Numbered from the stretch's first letter, positions 1 to 8,589 are shown. The stretch is DNA of 64,000 bases from DSUN01 sp035527715 (GCA_035527715.1 DATKZY010000108.1:13290-77289), one strand, 5' to 3'. Numbers and translations: made by a program. Notes: generated from the letters alone by a model not told the origin.

Positions 1-1
1 G

Positions 2-292
2 ATGATGCGCCACGCGCCCGGCACGGAGGAAGACGACGCGCCGCCTCCACCCGCCAACGGCGCTGCGAAGCCCCGCCCACGCCCTCTGAACCCGGATCGC
101 GTGGAGATGCGGGACGACCGCCTGATCCTCTTCGCCGATCTCGACTCCTCGGGCCTCTGGCGCCACTGCTACGTCGTCCGCGCCGTCACCTGCGGGCGCT
201 TCCGGCTGCCCGCCCTCGACGCCTTCTGCATGTACAACCCCGAGATCTGTAGCGTCCACGGAGCAGGCACCGTTGAAATCACAGGCCGGTAG
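2..292 (+). CDS. Alpha-2-macroglobulin family protein, C-terminal end (partial)
   Basis: Only the last 96 codons are in the window; the gene enters from the left edge, so no start is given. The visible end contains LILFADLDSSGLWRHCYVVR, then VTCGRFRLPALDAFCMYNPE and SVHGAGTVEI, which is the closing beta-domain of bacterial alpha-2-macroglobulins (YfhM type), the part that precedes the stop in that family. Such proteins are periplasmic or lipid-anchored protease traps. The stop codon overlaps the first codons of pbpC by 20 bp, the classic yfhM-pbpC arrangement, which supports co-transcription and coupled translation. The thioester region and anchor lie outside the window. Confidence 0.8.
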   Translation: MMRHAPGTEEDDAPPPPANGAAKPRPRPLNPDRVEMRDDRLILFADLDSSGLWRHCYVVRAVTCGRFRLPALDAFCMYNPEICSVHGAGTVEITGR

Positions 293-2606
293 ACATCGCT
301 GGCGGCGGAAGCTGTGTGCCATCGCCTTCGCCGCTCTCCTGCTGCCGAAGCTGGGCTACGGGCTGCTGTCGCTCCTTTTCCCCTTCCCTGAGGCGTACAT
401 CGAGCGCATGGCGAATCCCGTGGCGGCGCCGCGCGTGCTCGACCGCGCGGGGAACGCGCTGGGCGCATTCGTTGCCGACGACGACACCTGGTCGTTCCCC
501 CTGGGCGCCGGCGAGGGCAGTGCCCGCCTTCGGCAGGCGATCGTTGCGGTGGAGGACAAGCGCTTCTACTCGCACGGCGGGGTGGACGGCCTGGCGCTCG
601 GCCGCGCCGCGTGGTCGAACCTGTCGAGCGGGCGGATCGTCTCGGGGGCCTCCACGCTCACGATGCAGACGGTGCGGCTCCTCGAGCCGCGGCGCAGAAC
701 GCTCTGGGCCAAACTCGTCGAGGCCTTCCGCGCCTGGCAGCTCGAAGGGCTCCGCTCCAAGGACGAGATCCTGGCGGCGTACCTCAACCTGGCGCCCTTC
801 GGCGGCAACCTCACGGGGGCCGAGGCGGCGTCGCTGGCCTACTTCAGGAAGCGGGCGAGCGACCTCACGCTGGCCGAGGCCGCTCTCCTGGCGGGGCTGC
901 CCCAGGCCCCCTCGCGGCTGCGCCCCGACCGCTTTCCCGAGCGGGCCAGGGCCCGCCGCAACCACGTCCTGGGCCAGATGCTCGCTTGCGGCTTCGTCAC
1001 GCCCGGGGAATTCGACGCCGCCGCGCGCGAGCCGGTGAGCGTGCGACGCCGCCCCTTCCCCGCGCGGGCCCGCCACTTCACCCAACTCGTCCGGCAGAGG
1101 TATCCCGGGCGGCCCGCCCTCAGGACCACCCTCGACCCGCGCGTGCAGCACCTGGCCGAGACGGCGCTCCAGGATGGCGTAGGTGCGCTGCGCCCCGCAG
1201 GCGTCTCCAACGGCGCCATCGTCGTCATCGAGAATGACGCGGCCGCCGTGCGGGCACTCGTCGGCTCGTGCGACTTCTTCGCGGAGGACGACGGGCAGGT
1301 GAACGGCGCGACCGCGCCGCGGTCCCCGGGGTCGGCCCTCAAGCCCTTCACCTACGCCCTGGCGTTCGAGCGCGGCCTGTGCACGCCCGAGACGATTCTG
1401 GCGGACGTGCCGGCGAGCTACTCGGGCTACGAGCCCGAGAACTACGACCGCGACTACCGCGGCCCCGTCGCCGCTCGCGACGCCCTGGCCTCGTCGCTCA
1501 ACCTCCCTGCCGTGCGCCTCCTCCGCCAGGTCGGCCACGAGGCCCTCCACGCCTTCCTCAAGCAACTGGGCCTCTCGACACTCACGCGCGAGGCCGACCA
1601 CTACGGCCTCGCCCTCACCCTCGGCGCGGTCGAGGTCACGCTCCTCGAGCTCACCAATGCCTACGCCACGCTGGCCCGCCTGGGCGTGCATCGCCCGATT
1701 CGGCTCCTCGAAACCGAGGCCGTCCCCGACGGGCAGCGCGTCCTCTCGGCAGGCGCCGCCTACCTGGTCGCCGACGTGCTATCCGACACGGCCCGCCTCG
1801 GGGGCAGGCCCCTGTGGAAGTCGCCGCGCGCACAGGCGCGCATGGCCTGGAAGACGGGCACCTCGCACGGCCATCGCGATGCCTGGACGGTTGCCTACAC
1901 GCCGCGCCACACCGTGGGCGTGTGGCTCGGCAACTTCTCGGGGCGGCCGTGCCGCGAGCTGATCGGCCTCCACGCCGCCGCTCCCATCGCCGCACGCATC
2001 CTTGACCAGCTCGAGGCCGACGGTCCCTCGGCATGGTTCGCCATGCCCGACTCCGTGGAGCTTCGCCCCTTGTGCGCCACAAGCGGCATGGTTCCGGGGC
2101 CGCACTGCGGAGCGACCACGCCCGGCCTGGCGCTCCGCGCGGCGGGCGAGCGGACCTGCACCGTCCACGTGGCCGTGAAGGTGGACAGGACGACCGGCGA
2201 GCGCCTCTGCCCCCGCTGCGTCGCGGGCCGCGAGTACGTGGTGCGGGTGGTGGAGTCCTGGCCCGCCGAGCTGGCGGCGTGGCTGCGCCGCCACGGGCGC
2301 CACGACGCTCTCCCGCCCCCCCACAACCCGCTGTGCGCGACGGCCGATGCAGCCGATGCCCCGCCGCGCATCCTCTCGCCCGCCTCGGGCCAGTCCTACA
2401 TCCTCCTGCCCGACGCCGCCCACCAGCGCCTGTCGCTCCAGGCCACGAGCCGCGCCGGCGTGCTCTACTGGTTCGTGAACGGGACTCTGCTCACCACCAG
2501 CGCCCCTCTGGAGCCGGCCTTCTGGGCGCTCGAGCCAGGGACCCACACCGTCCTCTGCGCCGACGAGGCGGGCCGCAGCGCCTCGGTCACCATCTGCGTG
2601 AGATGA
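273..2606 (+). CDS. pbpC: Penicillin-binding protein 1C, bifunctional peptidoglycan synthase
   Basis: 777 residues. A basic N-terminus and one membrane segment (about residues 12-32) are followed by a GT51 glycosyltransferase domain: EDKRFYSHGG near residue 94 holds the catalytic Glu, and SGASTLTMQ is near 126. The transpeptidase domain has SPGSALKPF near 351 (SxxK), SSLN near 407 and KTGT at 527. The C-terminal 90 residues match the BiPBP_C beta-domain of PBP1C enzymes. Length is typical. The start is TTG inside the upstream macroglobulin gene with GGAG about 9 nt before it; later ATGs would remove the membrane segment. PBP1C paired with alpha-2-macroglobulin is thought to repair peptidoglycan after periplasmic protease attack. 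Confidence 0.93.
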   Translation: MKSQAGRHRWRRKLCAIAFAALLLPKLGYGLLSLLFPFPEAYIERMANPVAAPRVLDRAGNALGAFVADDDTWSFPLGAGEGSARLRQAIVAVEDKRFYSHGGVDGLALGRAAWSNLSSGRIVSGASTLTMQTVRLLEPRRRTLWAKLVEAFRAWQLEGLRSKDEILAAYLNLAPFGGNLTGAEAASLAYFRKRASDLTLAEAALLAGLPQAPSRLRPDRFPERARARRNHVLGQMLACGFVTPGEFDAAAREPVSVRRRPFPARARHFTQLVRQRYPGRPALRTTLDPRVQHLAETALQDGVGALRPAGVSNGAIVVIENDAAAVRALVGSCDFFAEDDGQVNGATAPRSPGSALKPFTYALAFERGLCTPETILADVPASYSGYEPENYDRDYRGPVAARDALASSLNLPAVRLLRQVGHEALHAFLKQLGLSTLTREADHYGLALTLGAVEVTLLELTNAYATLARLGVHRPIRLLETEAVPDGQRVLSAGAAYLVADVLSDTARLGGRPLWKSPRAQARMAWKTGTSHGHRDAWTVAYTPRHTVGVWLGNFSGRPCRELIGLHAAAPIAARILDQLEADGPSAWFAMPDSVELRPLCATSGMVPGPHCGATTPGLALRAAGERTCTVHVAVKVDRTTGERLCPRCVAGREYVVRVVESWPAELAAWLRRHGRHDALPPPHNPLCATADAADAPPRILSPASGQSYILLPDAAHQRLSLQATSRAGVLYWFVNGTLLTTSAPLEPAFWALEPGTHTVLCADEAGRSASVTICVR

Positions 2607-2615
2607 GAGCGAGCG

Positions 2616-2716
2616 GGATGAATGGATGACTGGATGACTGGATGATTGTCGGAGAAAGAGCAATTACAGATCTCCTCTGCTCATTCATCCATTCTTCCAC
2701 CCATCCACTCATCCAA
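2616..2716. repeat. TGGATGA dyad repeat, copy 1
   Basis: The left arm (2616-2647) is a run of GGATGAATGGATGACTGGAT-type heptads; the right arm (2681-2716) is their reverse complement (TCATTCATCCATTC type) after a unique spacer. The transcript could form one long imperfect hairpin. It lies between the convergent pbpC and YggS genes. Related copies lie at 33603-33689 and 52992-53096. Confidence 0.8.
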
Positions 2717-3449
2717 CTCCCCTGAAGACTGCTGTGCCGATGCGGACGAGGGTGGCGCCCTCCTCGATGGCGACCTCGAAGTCCTGGCTCATGCCCATCG
2801 AGAGGTCGGGCAACGGGAGGCCCGCCTGAGAACGAGCCCGTTCGGCCAGCTCGCACAGGGCGGCGAACACGGGGCGGGCGCGCTCGGGGTCATCGTCCAG
2901 CGGTGCCATCGTCATCAGCCCCTCGACTCGCACGTGGGCGAGCGGCTGCACGGCGTCGAGCAGAGCAGGCAGGTCGGCGGGTGGCACGCCGCCCTTCGAT
3001 GCCTCGCCGCTGACGTTGCACTCGATGAGAATGGGCACGCAGAGCTCCGGTGGCACAGGCCTCCGGCCTGTGTGGGTCACAGGCGGGACGCCTGTGCCAC
3101 CAGCCGCCCGCCGGTCGAGCTCTTCGGCGAGTCGCAAGCTGTCCACCGACTGCACGGCGTCGAACAGCCGCAGAGCGTGTCGGGCCTTGTTGCTCTGGAG
3201 ATGCCCGATCATGTGCCAGCGGAGGCCGAGCCGTCCGCCGAGGGCATCCTGCTTCTCGCGCGCGCTCTGCACGCGGTTCTCGCCGATGTCGGTCACGCCC
3301 AGCTCGGGCAGGGCGCGGATGGCCTCGGCGCCAACGGACTTCGTGACGGCTACGAGCACCACGTCGGAGGGCCGCCGCCCGACGCGTCGGCAGGCATTGG
3401 CGATGCGCTCGCGGACGTGTTGGAGGTTCCTCCTCAGCGTGTCACGCAC
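2709..3449 (-). CDS. YggS/PROSC-family pyridoxal-phosphate homeostasis protein
   Basis: 246 residues from a GTG start with AGGA 9 nt upstream. An in-frame ATG 48 nt earlier lies inside a repeat element and is less likely. The fold is the alanine-racemase-like barrel: VLVAVTKS carries the PLP lysine (K37), followed by IGENRVQ, WHMIGHLQSNK near 78, VRVEGLMTM and SMGMSQDFEVAIEEGATLVR at the end. All are signature elements of the cytosolic PLP-binding YggS family, which buffers PLP and has no known enzymatic reaction. Oddity: residues 117-134 (GGTGVPPVTHTGRRPVPP) are not family sequence. They are the translation of a 53-bp palindromic repeat inserted in frame between LAEELDRRAA and ELCVPILIECN. 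The downstream end reaches into the TGGATGA repeat. Confidence 0.9.
   Translation of the reverse strand: MRDTLRRNLQHVRERIANACRRVGRRPSDVVLVAVTKSVGAEAIRALPELGVTDIGENRVQSAREKQDALGGRLGLRWHMIGHLQSNKARHALRLFDAVQSVDSLRLAEELDRRAAGGTGVPPVTHTGRRPVPPELCVPILIECNVSGEASKGGVPPADLPALLDAVQPLAHVRVEGLMTMAPLDDDPERARPVFAALCELAERARSQAGLPLPDLSMGMSQDFEVAIEEGATLVRIGTAVFRGVG
3049..3101. repeat. GGTGGCACAGGC palindromic repeat inside the YggS gene
   Basis: The 53-bp element begins GGTGGCACAGGC and ends GCCTGTGCCACC, with a second internal dyad (CCGGCCTGTG and CACAGGCGGG). It is a multiple-hairpin element of 53 nt including flanking in-frame bases, and it keeps the YggS frame open. A related copy is at 3465-3533. Confidence 0.85.
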
Positions 3450-3464
3450 GGCTGGGCATCCTGT

Positions 3465-3533
3465 GGTGGCACCAGGCATCTTGCCTGTGCTGATCACAGG
3501 CGGGACGCCTGTGCCACCGACGCCTGTGCCACC
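3465..3533. repeat. GGTGGCACCAGGC palindromic repeat, second copy
   Basis: Second member of the family at 3049-3101: GGTGGCACCAGGC, then TGCCTGTGCTGATCACAGGC, then GCCTGTGCCACC repeated almost twice at the right end. It fills most of the 105-bp gap between the phosphatase-like gene and the YggS start and contains the alternative ATG upstream of YggS. Confidence 0.8.
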
Positions 3534-3554
3534 CGCGGGCCGGCGGGGGTGGGG

Positions 3555-5201
3555 TCAAGGCTTGCGCAGGCAAAAGATCGTCACGTCGTCCTTCTGCGGG
3601 GCCTGGCCGAGGAACTGACTGACGTCCTCGAAGATGGCCGTGGCGAGTGCCTGGCTCGACAGGGCGCCGTAGGGCCGCTCGATCGTGGCGCCGAGGCGGG
3701 CGATGCCGTACCGCTCGCCGGTGCTGCCCTCCGCCTCGGTGACCCCGCCGGCGTAGAGCACCAGCGCGTCGCCGGGACGGAAGCGGATGGCCACGTCCTC
3801 GATGGTCTCGTCGAACCCCGCGCCCTCCTGGATGCCGAGGGCAAGCCCTGTGCTGCTGAGCTCGCGGACCGGTGGCTCGTCCTGCCGGTTGAAAAGGATG
3901 GGCATCGTGTGCCCCGCGCGAGCGTAGGTGAAGGAGCCCGCGTGCGCGTCGAGCACGCCGTACAGGGCTGTGATGAAGGCGCGGGCGTTGTGGTGCGCCA
4001 CGATGTCCTGGTTGGTCCGCCGCAGGACCTCGGCCGGCGACTGGTGGTGCTGGGAGTGATAGCGGAGCGACTTGCGGAACGCTGTGATGCTGCGCACCGC
4101 TTCCTCGCCCCGCGCTGGCAGGCCGCAGACCACCACCGCCAGGTTCTCCGGAGACACGTAGAAGTAGTCGTAGAAGGTCCCGCCGACGTCTGCGGCCGGG
4201 TGATGGAAGCAGTGGATGTCGTACCCATCAAGGATTGGGGGCTGGCCCGGGAGCACCTCCCGGAAAGCCTCCCGAGCCTCTTCCCGCGCCTTGTCGTCGG
4301 GCGGCGCAGGGGCTGCCGGGGGCGCCGTCGGGGCCGGAGTCGCATCAGGTGTGACCGGTGGAAGGTTGTAGACGGACGTGGAGCGCAAGATGAGCAAACC
4401 GGCGTCCGACTCGGGCTCCGGCTCGGGCGACGGGGTGGTCTGCGCCACCGGCTCTACGCTGGGTGCCGCGCCTGGGGCGCCGGCCGCCCGCGGCCGGCAA
4501 CGCTCCATCAGGTGGCGCGCGATGCGCACGGGGGCAAGGGCAACCCGTTCGGCATCGGACGACAGGTCCACCTCGGGCACCACCTGCCGGCATCGCGGGC
4601 AAAGCCACTTGCCGTCCCTCGTCATCTGGCGCCAGCCTGGCTCCTGTTCCATCTTGCAGCGCACGCCGACCGTGACCTCCCGGTACCGGTCGGCGTCCTC
4701 GACAACCAAGTGGAGTGCCTCGGCGGAGTATGGCTTCCTGCCGTTCCGATTGCCCGGGCACTTCTCCAGGTGGGCGTGTACCCGCTCCAAGGGCGGAGAG
4801 GGCTCCTTGCTGTCGGCCCGCCACGGCACGTCGGTGGCCTGTGCGCAGTAGGGGCAGTACCAGTGGCCCAACTTGTCGGCCATCCGCCAGCCGCGCTGGG
4901 TGCGCAGCAGCTCCTCCCGCTCGATGCGGCGGGCCTTCGCCACGAGGAGCTTGTGGCTGAAACGCGTGCCCGACTCTTCCGACCAGTGCGGACAGTCATT
5001 CAGGAGATGCCGCAGCATCTCGCGCGGCGCCTTGTGCTCGTCGTAACCGCAGAAGCCGACCTCCCCGCAGTACGGGCACAGCCAGTCGCGTCCTCGGGCC
5101 ACGACCCGCCATCCGGGGTCGCGCTCGACGCGCTTGCGGATCGCCTCGAGCATGGCGTAGACTTGGGCGTCTACGTAGGTTCCTCTACCCGTCTTTGCCA
5201 T
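3555..5201 (-). CDS. Triple zinc-ribbon protein with degenerate SpoIIE/RsbU-type phosphatase domain
   Basis: 548 residues. Three similar N-terminal modules each run GWR-x(8-9)-W-[LY]-C-P-x-C followed by H-x(3-4)-C: C42/C45/H65/C70, C116/C119/H144/C148 and C201/C204/H230/C235, a probable C2HC zinc site each. A Pro-rich linker (about 240-310) leads to a PPM/SpoIIE-type domain (about 315-548) with GGTFYD (340-345), VCGLPARG (358-365), YARAGHTMP, GDALVLYAGGVTEA and QKDDVT (537-541). Active relatives have Asp in GGD, DVSGKG and TDGV; here these are T342, G360 and G485, so three of four metal Asp residues are missing and only the DD pair near 538 remains. I infer a ligand-binding or scaffold role rather than catalysis. 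Cytosolic; no signal or membrane segment. Partners unknown. Confidence 0.75.
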   Translation of the reverse strand: MAKTGRGTYVDAQVYAMLEAIRKRVERDPGWRVVARGRDWLCPYCGEVGFCGYDEHKAPREMLRHLLNDCPHWSEESGTRFSHKLLVAKARRIEREELLRTQRGWRMADKLGHWYCPYCAQATDVPWRADSKEPSPPLERVHAHLEKCPGNRNGRKPYSAEALHLVVEDADRYREVTVGVRCKMEQEPGWRQMTRDGKWLCPRCRQVVPEVDLSSDAERVALAPVRIARHLMERCRPRAAGAPGAAPSVEPVAQTTPSPEPEPESDAGLLILRSTSVYNLPPVTPDATPAPTAPPAAPAPPDDKAREEAREAFREVLPGQPPILDGYDIHCFHHPAADVGGTFYDYFYVSPENLAVVVCGLPARGEEAVRSITAFRKSLRYHSQHHQSPAEVLRRTNQDIVAHHNARAFITALYGVLDAHAGSFTYARAGHTMPILFNRQDEPPVRELSSTGLALGIQEGAGFDETIEDVAIRFRPGDALVLYAGGVTEAEGSTGERYGIARLGATIERPYGALSSQALATAIFEDVSQFLGQAPQKDDVTIFCLRKP

Positions 5202-5237
5202 CCGCCGTCGCCCCAGCTCCTTTCCCGCCGGACGAGT

Positions 5238-5267
5238 AGTATATCACGCGGTTCCCTGGCGAGTCAA
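5238..5267 (-). promoter_or_regulatory. Sigma-70-like promoter of the zinc-ribbon/SpoIIE-like gene
   Basis: On the minus strand TTGACT (5262-5267) and TATACT (5238-5243) are separated by 18 bp. AAAGGAG follows about 15 nt before the ATG at 5201. Confidence 0.6.
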
Positions 5268-5331
5268 CGACCTCCGAGGGCCGAATCCGAAAACGCGCGC
5301 CTCGGGCCGCTTGCGTGCCCCTCCCTGGCGG

Positions 5332-6054
5332 CTAGGCGGGCACCCCGACCACGGAGAGATAGAGCGCCGTCTCCCCGACGCCATCCACGCCCAGCACCGC
5401 GTTCACCTCGTCGTCGAGGAACGCCCCGATGGCGCAGCACCCCAGGCCGAGGGCCGTCGCGGCGAGGTGCAGGTTCTCCCCGATGTGCCCCGCGTCCAGA
5501 TACATGTAGCGGTAGGCCCGCTCGTGGTAGCGCGGCTTCGAGCGGGCGGGCACTGCTGTCCAGGCGAACACGACGGCGGCGGCGGCCGCCATCTCCTGGT
5601 CGAGGCACGCGGCCGCAATGGCATTGGAGAGGTCCCCGCGCCGCAGCCGCTCCAGGCAGGCCCCCTCGACGTCGTAGCGGCACAGCCCCGCCTCCAGCCC
5701 GTCCACGCGGTTCACCACAACGTAGGTCTCGACGGGATAGCACGCGCCCGCCGAGGGCGCGGCGCGGAACGCGTGGCCGTGCTGGCTGGCCGTGATGCCC
5801 TGGGTGGCCCAGAGCAGTTGCGAGAGCTGCTCGCGCGTCAGCGGCGAGCGCCGGAAGTCGCGGACCGAGCGCCGGGCCTGGATGACGCCCCACAGTCCCT
5901 CGCCGCCCTCGCTCTGGGGCCCGGGCAGGCTCTCGCTCCCCTCGGCCGCCATGGCCTTCCCCGGCTCTGGCGGCTTTCCCCGGCCTCGGTGGTACTTCGT
6001 CGCCCGCTGATACGCGTCGCCGATCGGCAACTGTTGCCCGCCCGATACCCCCAT
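5332..6054 (-). CDS. SagB/ThcOx-type nitroreductase-fold dehydrogenase
   Basis: 240 residues. The start is the ATG at 6054 with a strong AGGAGG 7-8 nt before it; an upstream ATG would read through the promoter. The sequence shows RRSVRDFRRSPLTREQLSQL, then LLWATQGIT, RAAPSAGACYPVETYVVV, then LDAGHIGENLHLAATALGLG and the end CCAIGAFLDDEVNAVLG. This is the single-domain SagB-like nitroreductase fold (FMN-binding R-R-S-x-R and S-A-G-A motifs). SagB enzymes oxidise azolines in modified peptides, but stand-alone members are common and their substrates are unknown. No precursor peptide or YcaO gene lies in this window, so a RiPP role is unsupported. A divergent promoter region is shared with the gene at 6195. 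Confidence 0.82.
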   Translation of the reverse strand: MGVSGGQQLPIGDAYQRATKYHRGRGKPPEPGKAMAAEGSESLPGPQSEGGEGLWGVIQARRSVRDFRRSPLTREQLSQLLWATQGITASQHGHAFRAAPSAGACYPVETYVVVNRVDGLEAGLCRYDVEGACLERLRRGDLSNAIAAACLDQEMAAAAAVVFAWTAVPARSKPRYHERAYRYMYLDAGHIGENLHLAATALGLGCCAIGAFLDDEVNAVLGVDGVGETALYLSVVGVPA

Positions 6055-6079
6055 GTACTCTCCTCCTGTTCTCCAGTCG

Positions 6080-6108
6080 TTGACTTCCGCCCCGCCGGGG
6101 ATTATACT
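6080..6108 (+). promoter_or_regulatory. Promoter of the GH42-like gene, overlapping the divergent nitroreductase promoter
   Basis: TTGACT (6080-6085), 17 bp, TATACT (6103-6108). Its -10 element overlaps by 4 bp the -10 of the minus-strand promoter. Confidence 0.6.
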
Positions 6109-6130
6109 CAATAGTGGTCCGCTGCTGCAA
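6101..6130 (-). promoter_or_regulatory. Promoter of the SagB-type gene
   Basis: On the minus strand TTGCAG (6125-6130), 18 bp, TATAAT (6101-6106). The two face-to-face -10 hexamers overlap, so polymerase should occupy only one direction at a time. Confidence 0.6.
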
Positions 6131-6194
6131 CAGCTCGCGTCTCCCCGTCCTGCGAGCCGGCGTGTCTCCCCGCAGATCACCTGTGAGCACCCGC

Positions 6195-8492
6195 ATGCAC
6201 AGACGTTCCTGGATTCTACATTTCCTGCTGCCCGTGCTCGCCGCTGGCCGCGCCGTGCCGGCCGAGGCCCCCGCGCGCATCGCCCGCACCCTCGCCGCCC
6301 TCGACGACCTCGAACGCGCCTGCCAACAGGCCGAGAAGGCGGGGATGCAGGGGATCTACCTGCGCATCCCCCTCGTCGTCGAGCGCCACGTGCTCGTGGA
6401 CCTGGAGCCCGGGAACAAGGACCGCGACGTCATTCTCGACCACATCTACCACAGCTCGCTGCGAGCCAAGGCGGCCATCCTCGACGGCGCCGAGGCGCGG
6501 CGGCCGCACGTGCCGCCCCCGCCCGACCTCGCTAAGGTGAGCTTCCGCGACGGCTGGTGCCACGAGGGCGACGCACTGGTCTTCCCCCTTGTGGCCGGCT
6601 CGTGCCCGAAGGCCGTCAAGCCGTTCTTCGCCGAGGGGGAGTTGCGCCGGCTCGTGCCGGCCCTCGGCGGCCCCACCGGCGAGGCCCTCGACCAGACCGC
6701 CCTCGCCCGCCTCTACCGCGACGACCCGACCAGCCGCCGCGTCGGCTGGGACCGCCCCGCCGGCGGCTTCGCGCGCGACGGCACGCTCATCTGCCTCGAC
6801 CACCCCGGCGTCCCCCAGGCCATCGCCGACTGCACGGCGAAGGCCGTCGCCGCCTGGCCCAAGGGCGGCCGGCCCCTCTACGTCTCGCTCGGCTCGGAGC
6901 CCTTCTACACCGACTATTCGGACCTCTCCCGCGACCGCTTCCTGGCCTGGCTCCGGGAGCACTACAAGAGCGTCCGCCTGCTCAACGCCGCCTGGGGCAC
7001 GGAGGCGGCGGACTTCGCTCCCGGGCTCCTGCCCACGCCCGACGAGGCGGCGGCAAGCCCCTCGCGCTGGACCGACTTCGCCGACTTCAACCACGGCCGC
7101 CTCACCGACCACATCCGCTGGGCTGCGGGCAACGTGCGTGCTGCGGCGCCCGGGGTGCCTGTGGGCATTGCCCCCCTGCGCTATGCCTTCGCAGGCAGCT
7201 TCGCCCTCAGCGGGGTGGACCCCGTCGCCCTGGCCGCCGCGCTCGATGTTTTCGAGGTCAGCGGCGGGAGCGTGATCGAGGCCGACCTGGCCTTCGCCCT
7301 TGCGGCGGGCAAGCGCCCGGTGGTCAACCCCACCCTCTCGGCGTCCTTCGATCTGATCCCGCAACAGCTTCACGGAGTCGCCGCGGCGCGGCTCGCCGCG
7401 TGGCCGCCAGGGCCGCTCACAAGTATCGAGGCGATCCGCGTGGCCGAGGCCCTGCTTCGCGACGCCTTGGACGCTCGCCGTCTGGCCCCGCAGTGCGCCC
7501 GGCTCGCGCAGGCCCCGAAGCCCATTGCCCTCCTGTACTCGCAGGCGTCGCTTCGCCTGGCGCCACAGTGGGCGCTCCGCTGCTCCAAGAGCCCCTACAC
7601 GCACGAGCTGGCGCGGGCCTGGCAGGCCGCCAGGTTCCTCGACCTCGGCGTCACGTTCCTCACGAGCCGCGACGTCGCGGATGCCCGCTGGCAGGGCACC
7701 CGCCTCCTCATCGTGCCCGCGGCCCCTGCCGAGGAGGAGGCCGTGGTGCGGGCGCTCAGCGACTTCGTCGAGCTGGGCGGCCATCTGCTCCTGATCGCCG
7801 AGTCCTTCGTCTCCGACGAGCGCGGCCGCGAGGCCGATCACCTGATGCGGCTCGGCATCGAGGCCCCTGAGACGCGGCGGCCGTCCTACAGCACCAAGGC
7901 GCGCCCCGACCTGGGGGGCGCCCTCGACGACCTGGTCGCCAGCGACTCGCCGGTGGCCGACCTCCGGCCCGCGCCCGACGGCCCCCTCGCCTCCGTCAAG
8001 CGCCCCCTGCGAGCCACCGGCCTCTCGCAAAGGATCAAGATCAACGTCGCACACAAGGTCCTGGCCACCTTCGCCGATGGCACGCCGGCCATCGCCACGT
8101 TCGGGCGCGGCAAGGGGGCGCTCACCTACCTGGCCGCGCCCCTGGAGACGGAGGACCTCGCACTGGTCCTGCGACTCGTTGCGGCCAGGGCGGGCATCGA
8201 GCCCCTGGTGCGCCTGGTGCCCCTGGAGGGCGCGGCGTCCGGCATCGAGTGCCGCTCGGCCCGCGACGGCCCGGTGGTCCTCGCGTATGCCTGGAACACC
8301 AGTGCGGAGGCGCGCCGCGTCGCCTTCGAGACAGGCCCGATCACCGCGGCGCTCAACCTCGCGACGGGGCGGCCGGTCGCCACCCAGACCGACAAGGCGG
8401 GCGCCCTCCTCGGCCCCCTCCGCCTTGCCCCGGGCGAGGTCGCCCTCCTCCAACTCACCCCCACCCGCCCCGCCCCACCCGGCGCCCGATAG
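6195..8492 (+). CDS. Secreted GH42-like (beta-galactosidase-type) protein
   Basis: 765 residues from the ATG at 6195, chosen because it begins a signal peptide (MHRRSWILHFLLPVLAAG, cut near AVPAEA). The central part reads like the GH42 barrel: PLYVSLGSEPFYTDYSDLSR, FLAWLREHY followed by LLNAAWGTE, and WTDFADFNHGRLTDHIRW. The second half resembles the trimerisation and C-terminal beta-domains of that family (LLIVPAAPAEEEAVVRALSDFV, GGHLLLIAES, FGRGKGALTYLAAPLE). The acid/base and nucleophile glutamates could not be assigned with certainty, and the N-terminal 100 residues (repeated LDDLERACQQAEKAG helices) are not typical. Probably a carbohydrate-active or carbohydrate-binding periplasmic protein; substrate unknown. 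Confidence 0.65.
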   Translation: MHRRSWILHFLLPVLAAGRAVPAEAPARIARTLAALDDLERACQQAEKAGMQGIYLRIPLVVERHVLVDLEPGNKDRDVILDHIYHSSLRAKAAILDGAEARRPHVPPPPDLAKVSFRDGWCHEGDALVFPLVAGSCPKAVKPFFAEGELRRLVPALGGPTGEALDQTALARLYRDDPTSRRVGWDRPAGGFARDGTLICLDHPGVPQAIADCTAKAVAAWPKGGRPLYVSLGSEPFYTDYSDLSRDRFLAWLREHYKSVRLLNAAWGTEAADFAPGLLPTPDEAAASPSRWTDFADFNHGRLTDHIRWAAGNVRAAAPGVPVGIAPLRYAFAGSFALSGVDPVALAAALDVFEVSGGSVIEADLAFALAAGKRPVVNPTLSASFDLIPQQLHGVAAARLAAWPPGPLTSIEAIRVAEALLRDALDARRLAPQCARLAQAPKPIALLYSQASLRLAPQWALRCSKSPYTHELARAWQAARFLDLGVTFLTSRDVADARWQGTRLLIVPAAPAEEEAVVRALSDFVELGGHLLLIAESFVSDERGREADHLMRLGIEAPETRRPSYSTKARPDLGGALDDLVASDSPVADLRPAPDGPLASVKRPLRATGLSQRIKINVAHKVLATFADGTPAIATFGRGKGALTYLAAPLETEDLALVLRLVAARAGIEPLVRLVPLEGAASGIECRSARDGPVVLAYAWNTSAEARRVAFETGPITAALNLATGRPVATQTDKAGALLGPLRLAPGEVALLQLTPTRPAPPGAR

Positions 8493-8515
8493 CCGCCCTG
8501 CGCCGCCGGGCGGTC

Positions 8516-8544
8516 TGGACGCTACGCGGGAGATGCGCTACAAT
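8516..8544 (+). promoter_or_regulatory. Promoter of the activase gene
   Basis: TGGACG (8516-8521), 17 bp, TACAAT (8539-8544), 45 bp before the GTG start. Confidence 0.5.
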
Positions 8545-8589
8545 ACGGCGAGTATCGTGGTAACGTGTTCCCCCCACCGAGGTGGCTCT

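Noticed and set aside
5332..6054. RiPP (thiazole/oxazole) biosynthesis locus based on the SagB-like gene
   Set aside because: No YcaO-type gene or precursor peptide in the neighbourhood; stand-alone SagB-like proteins are common.
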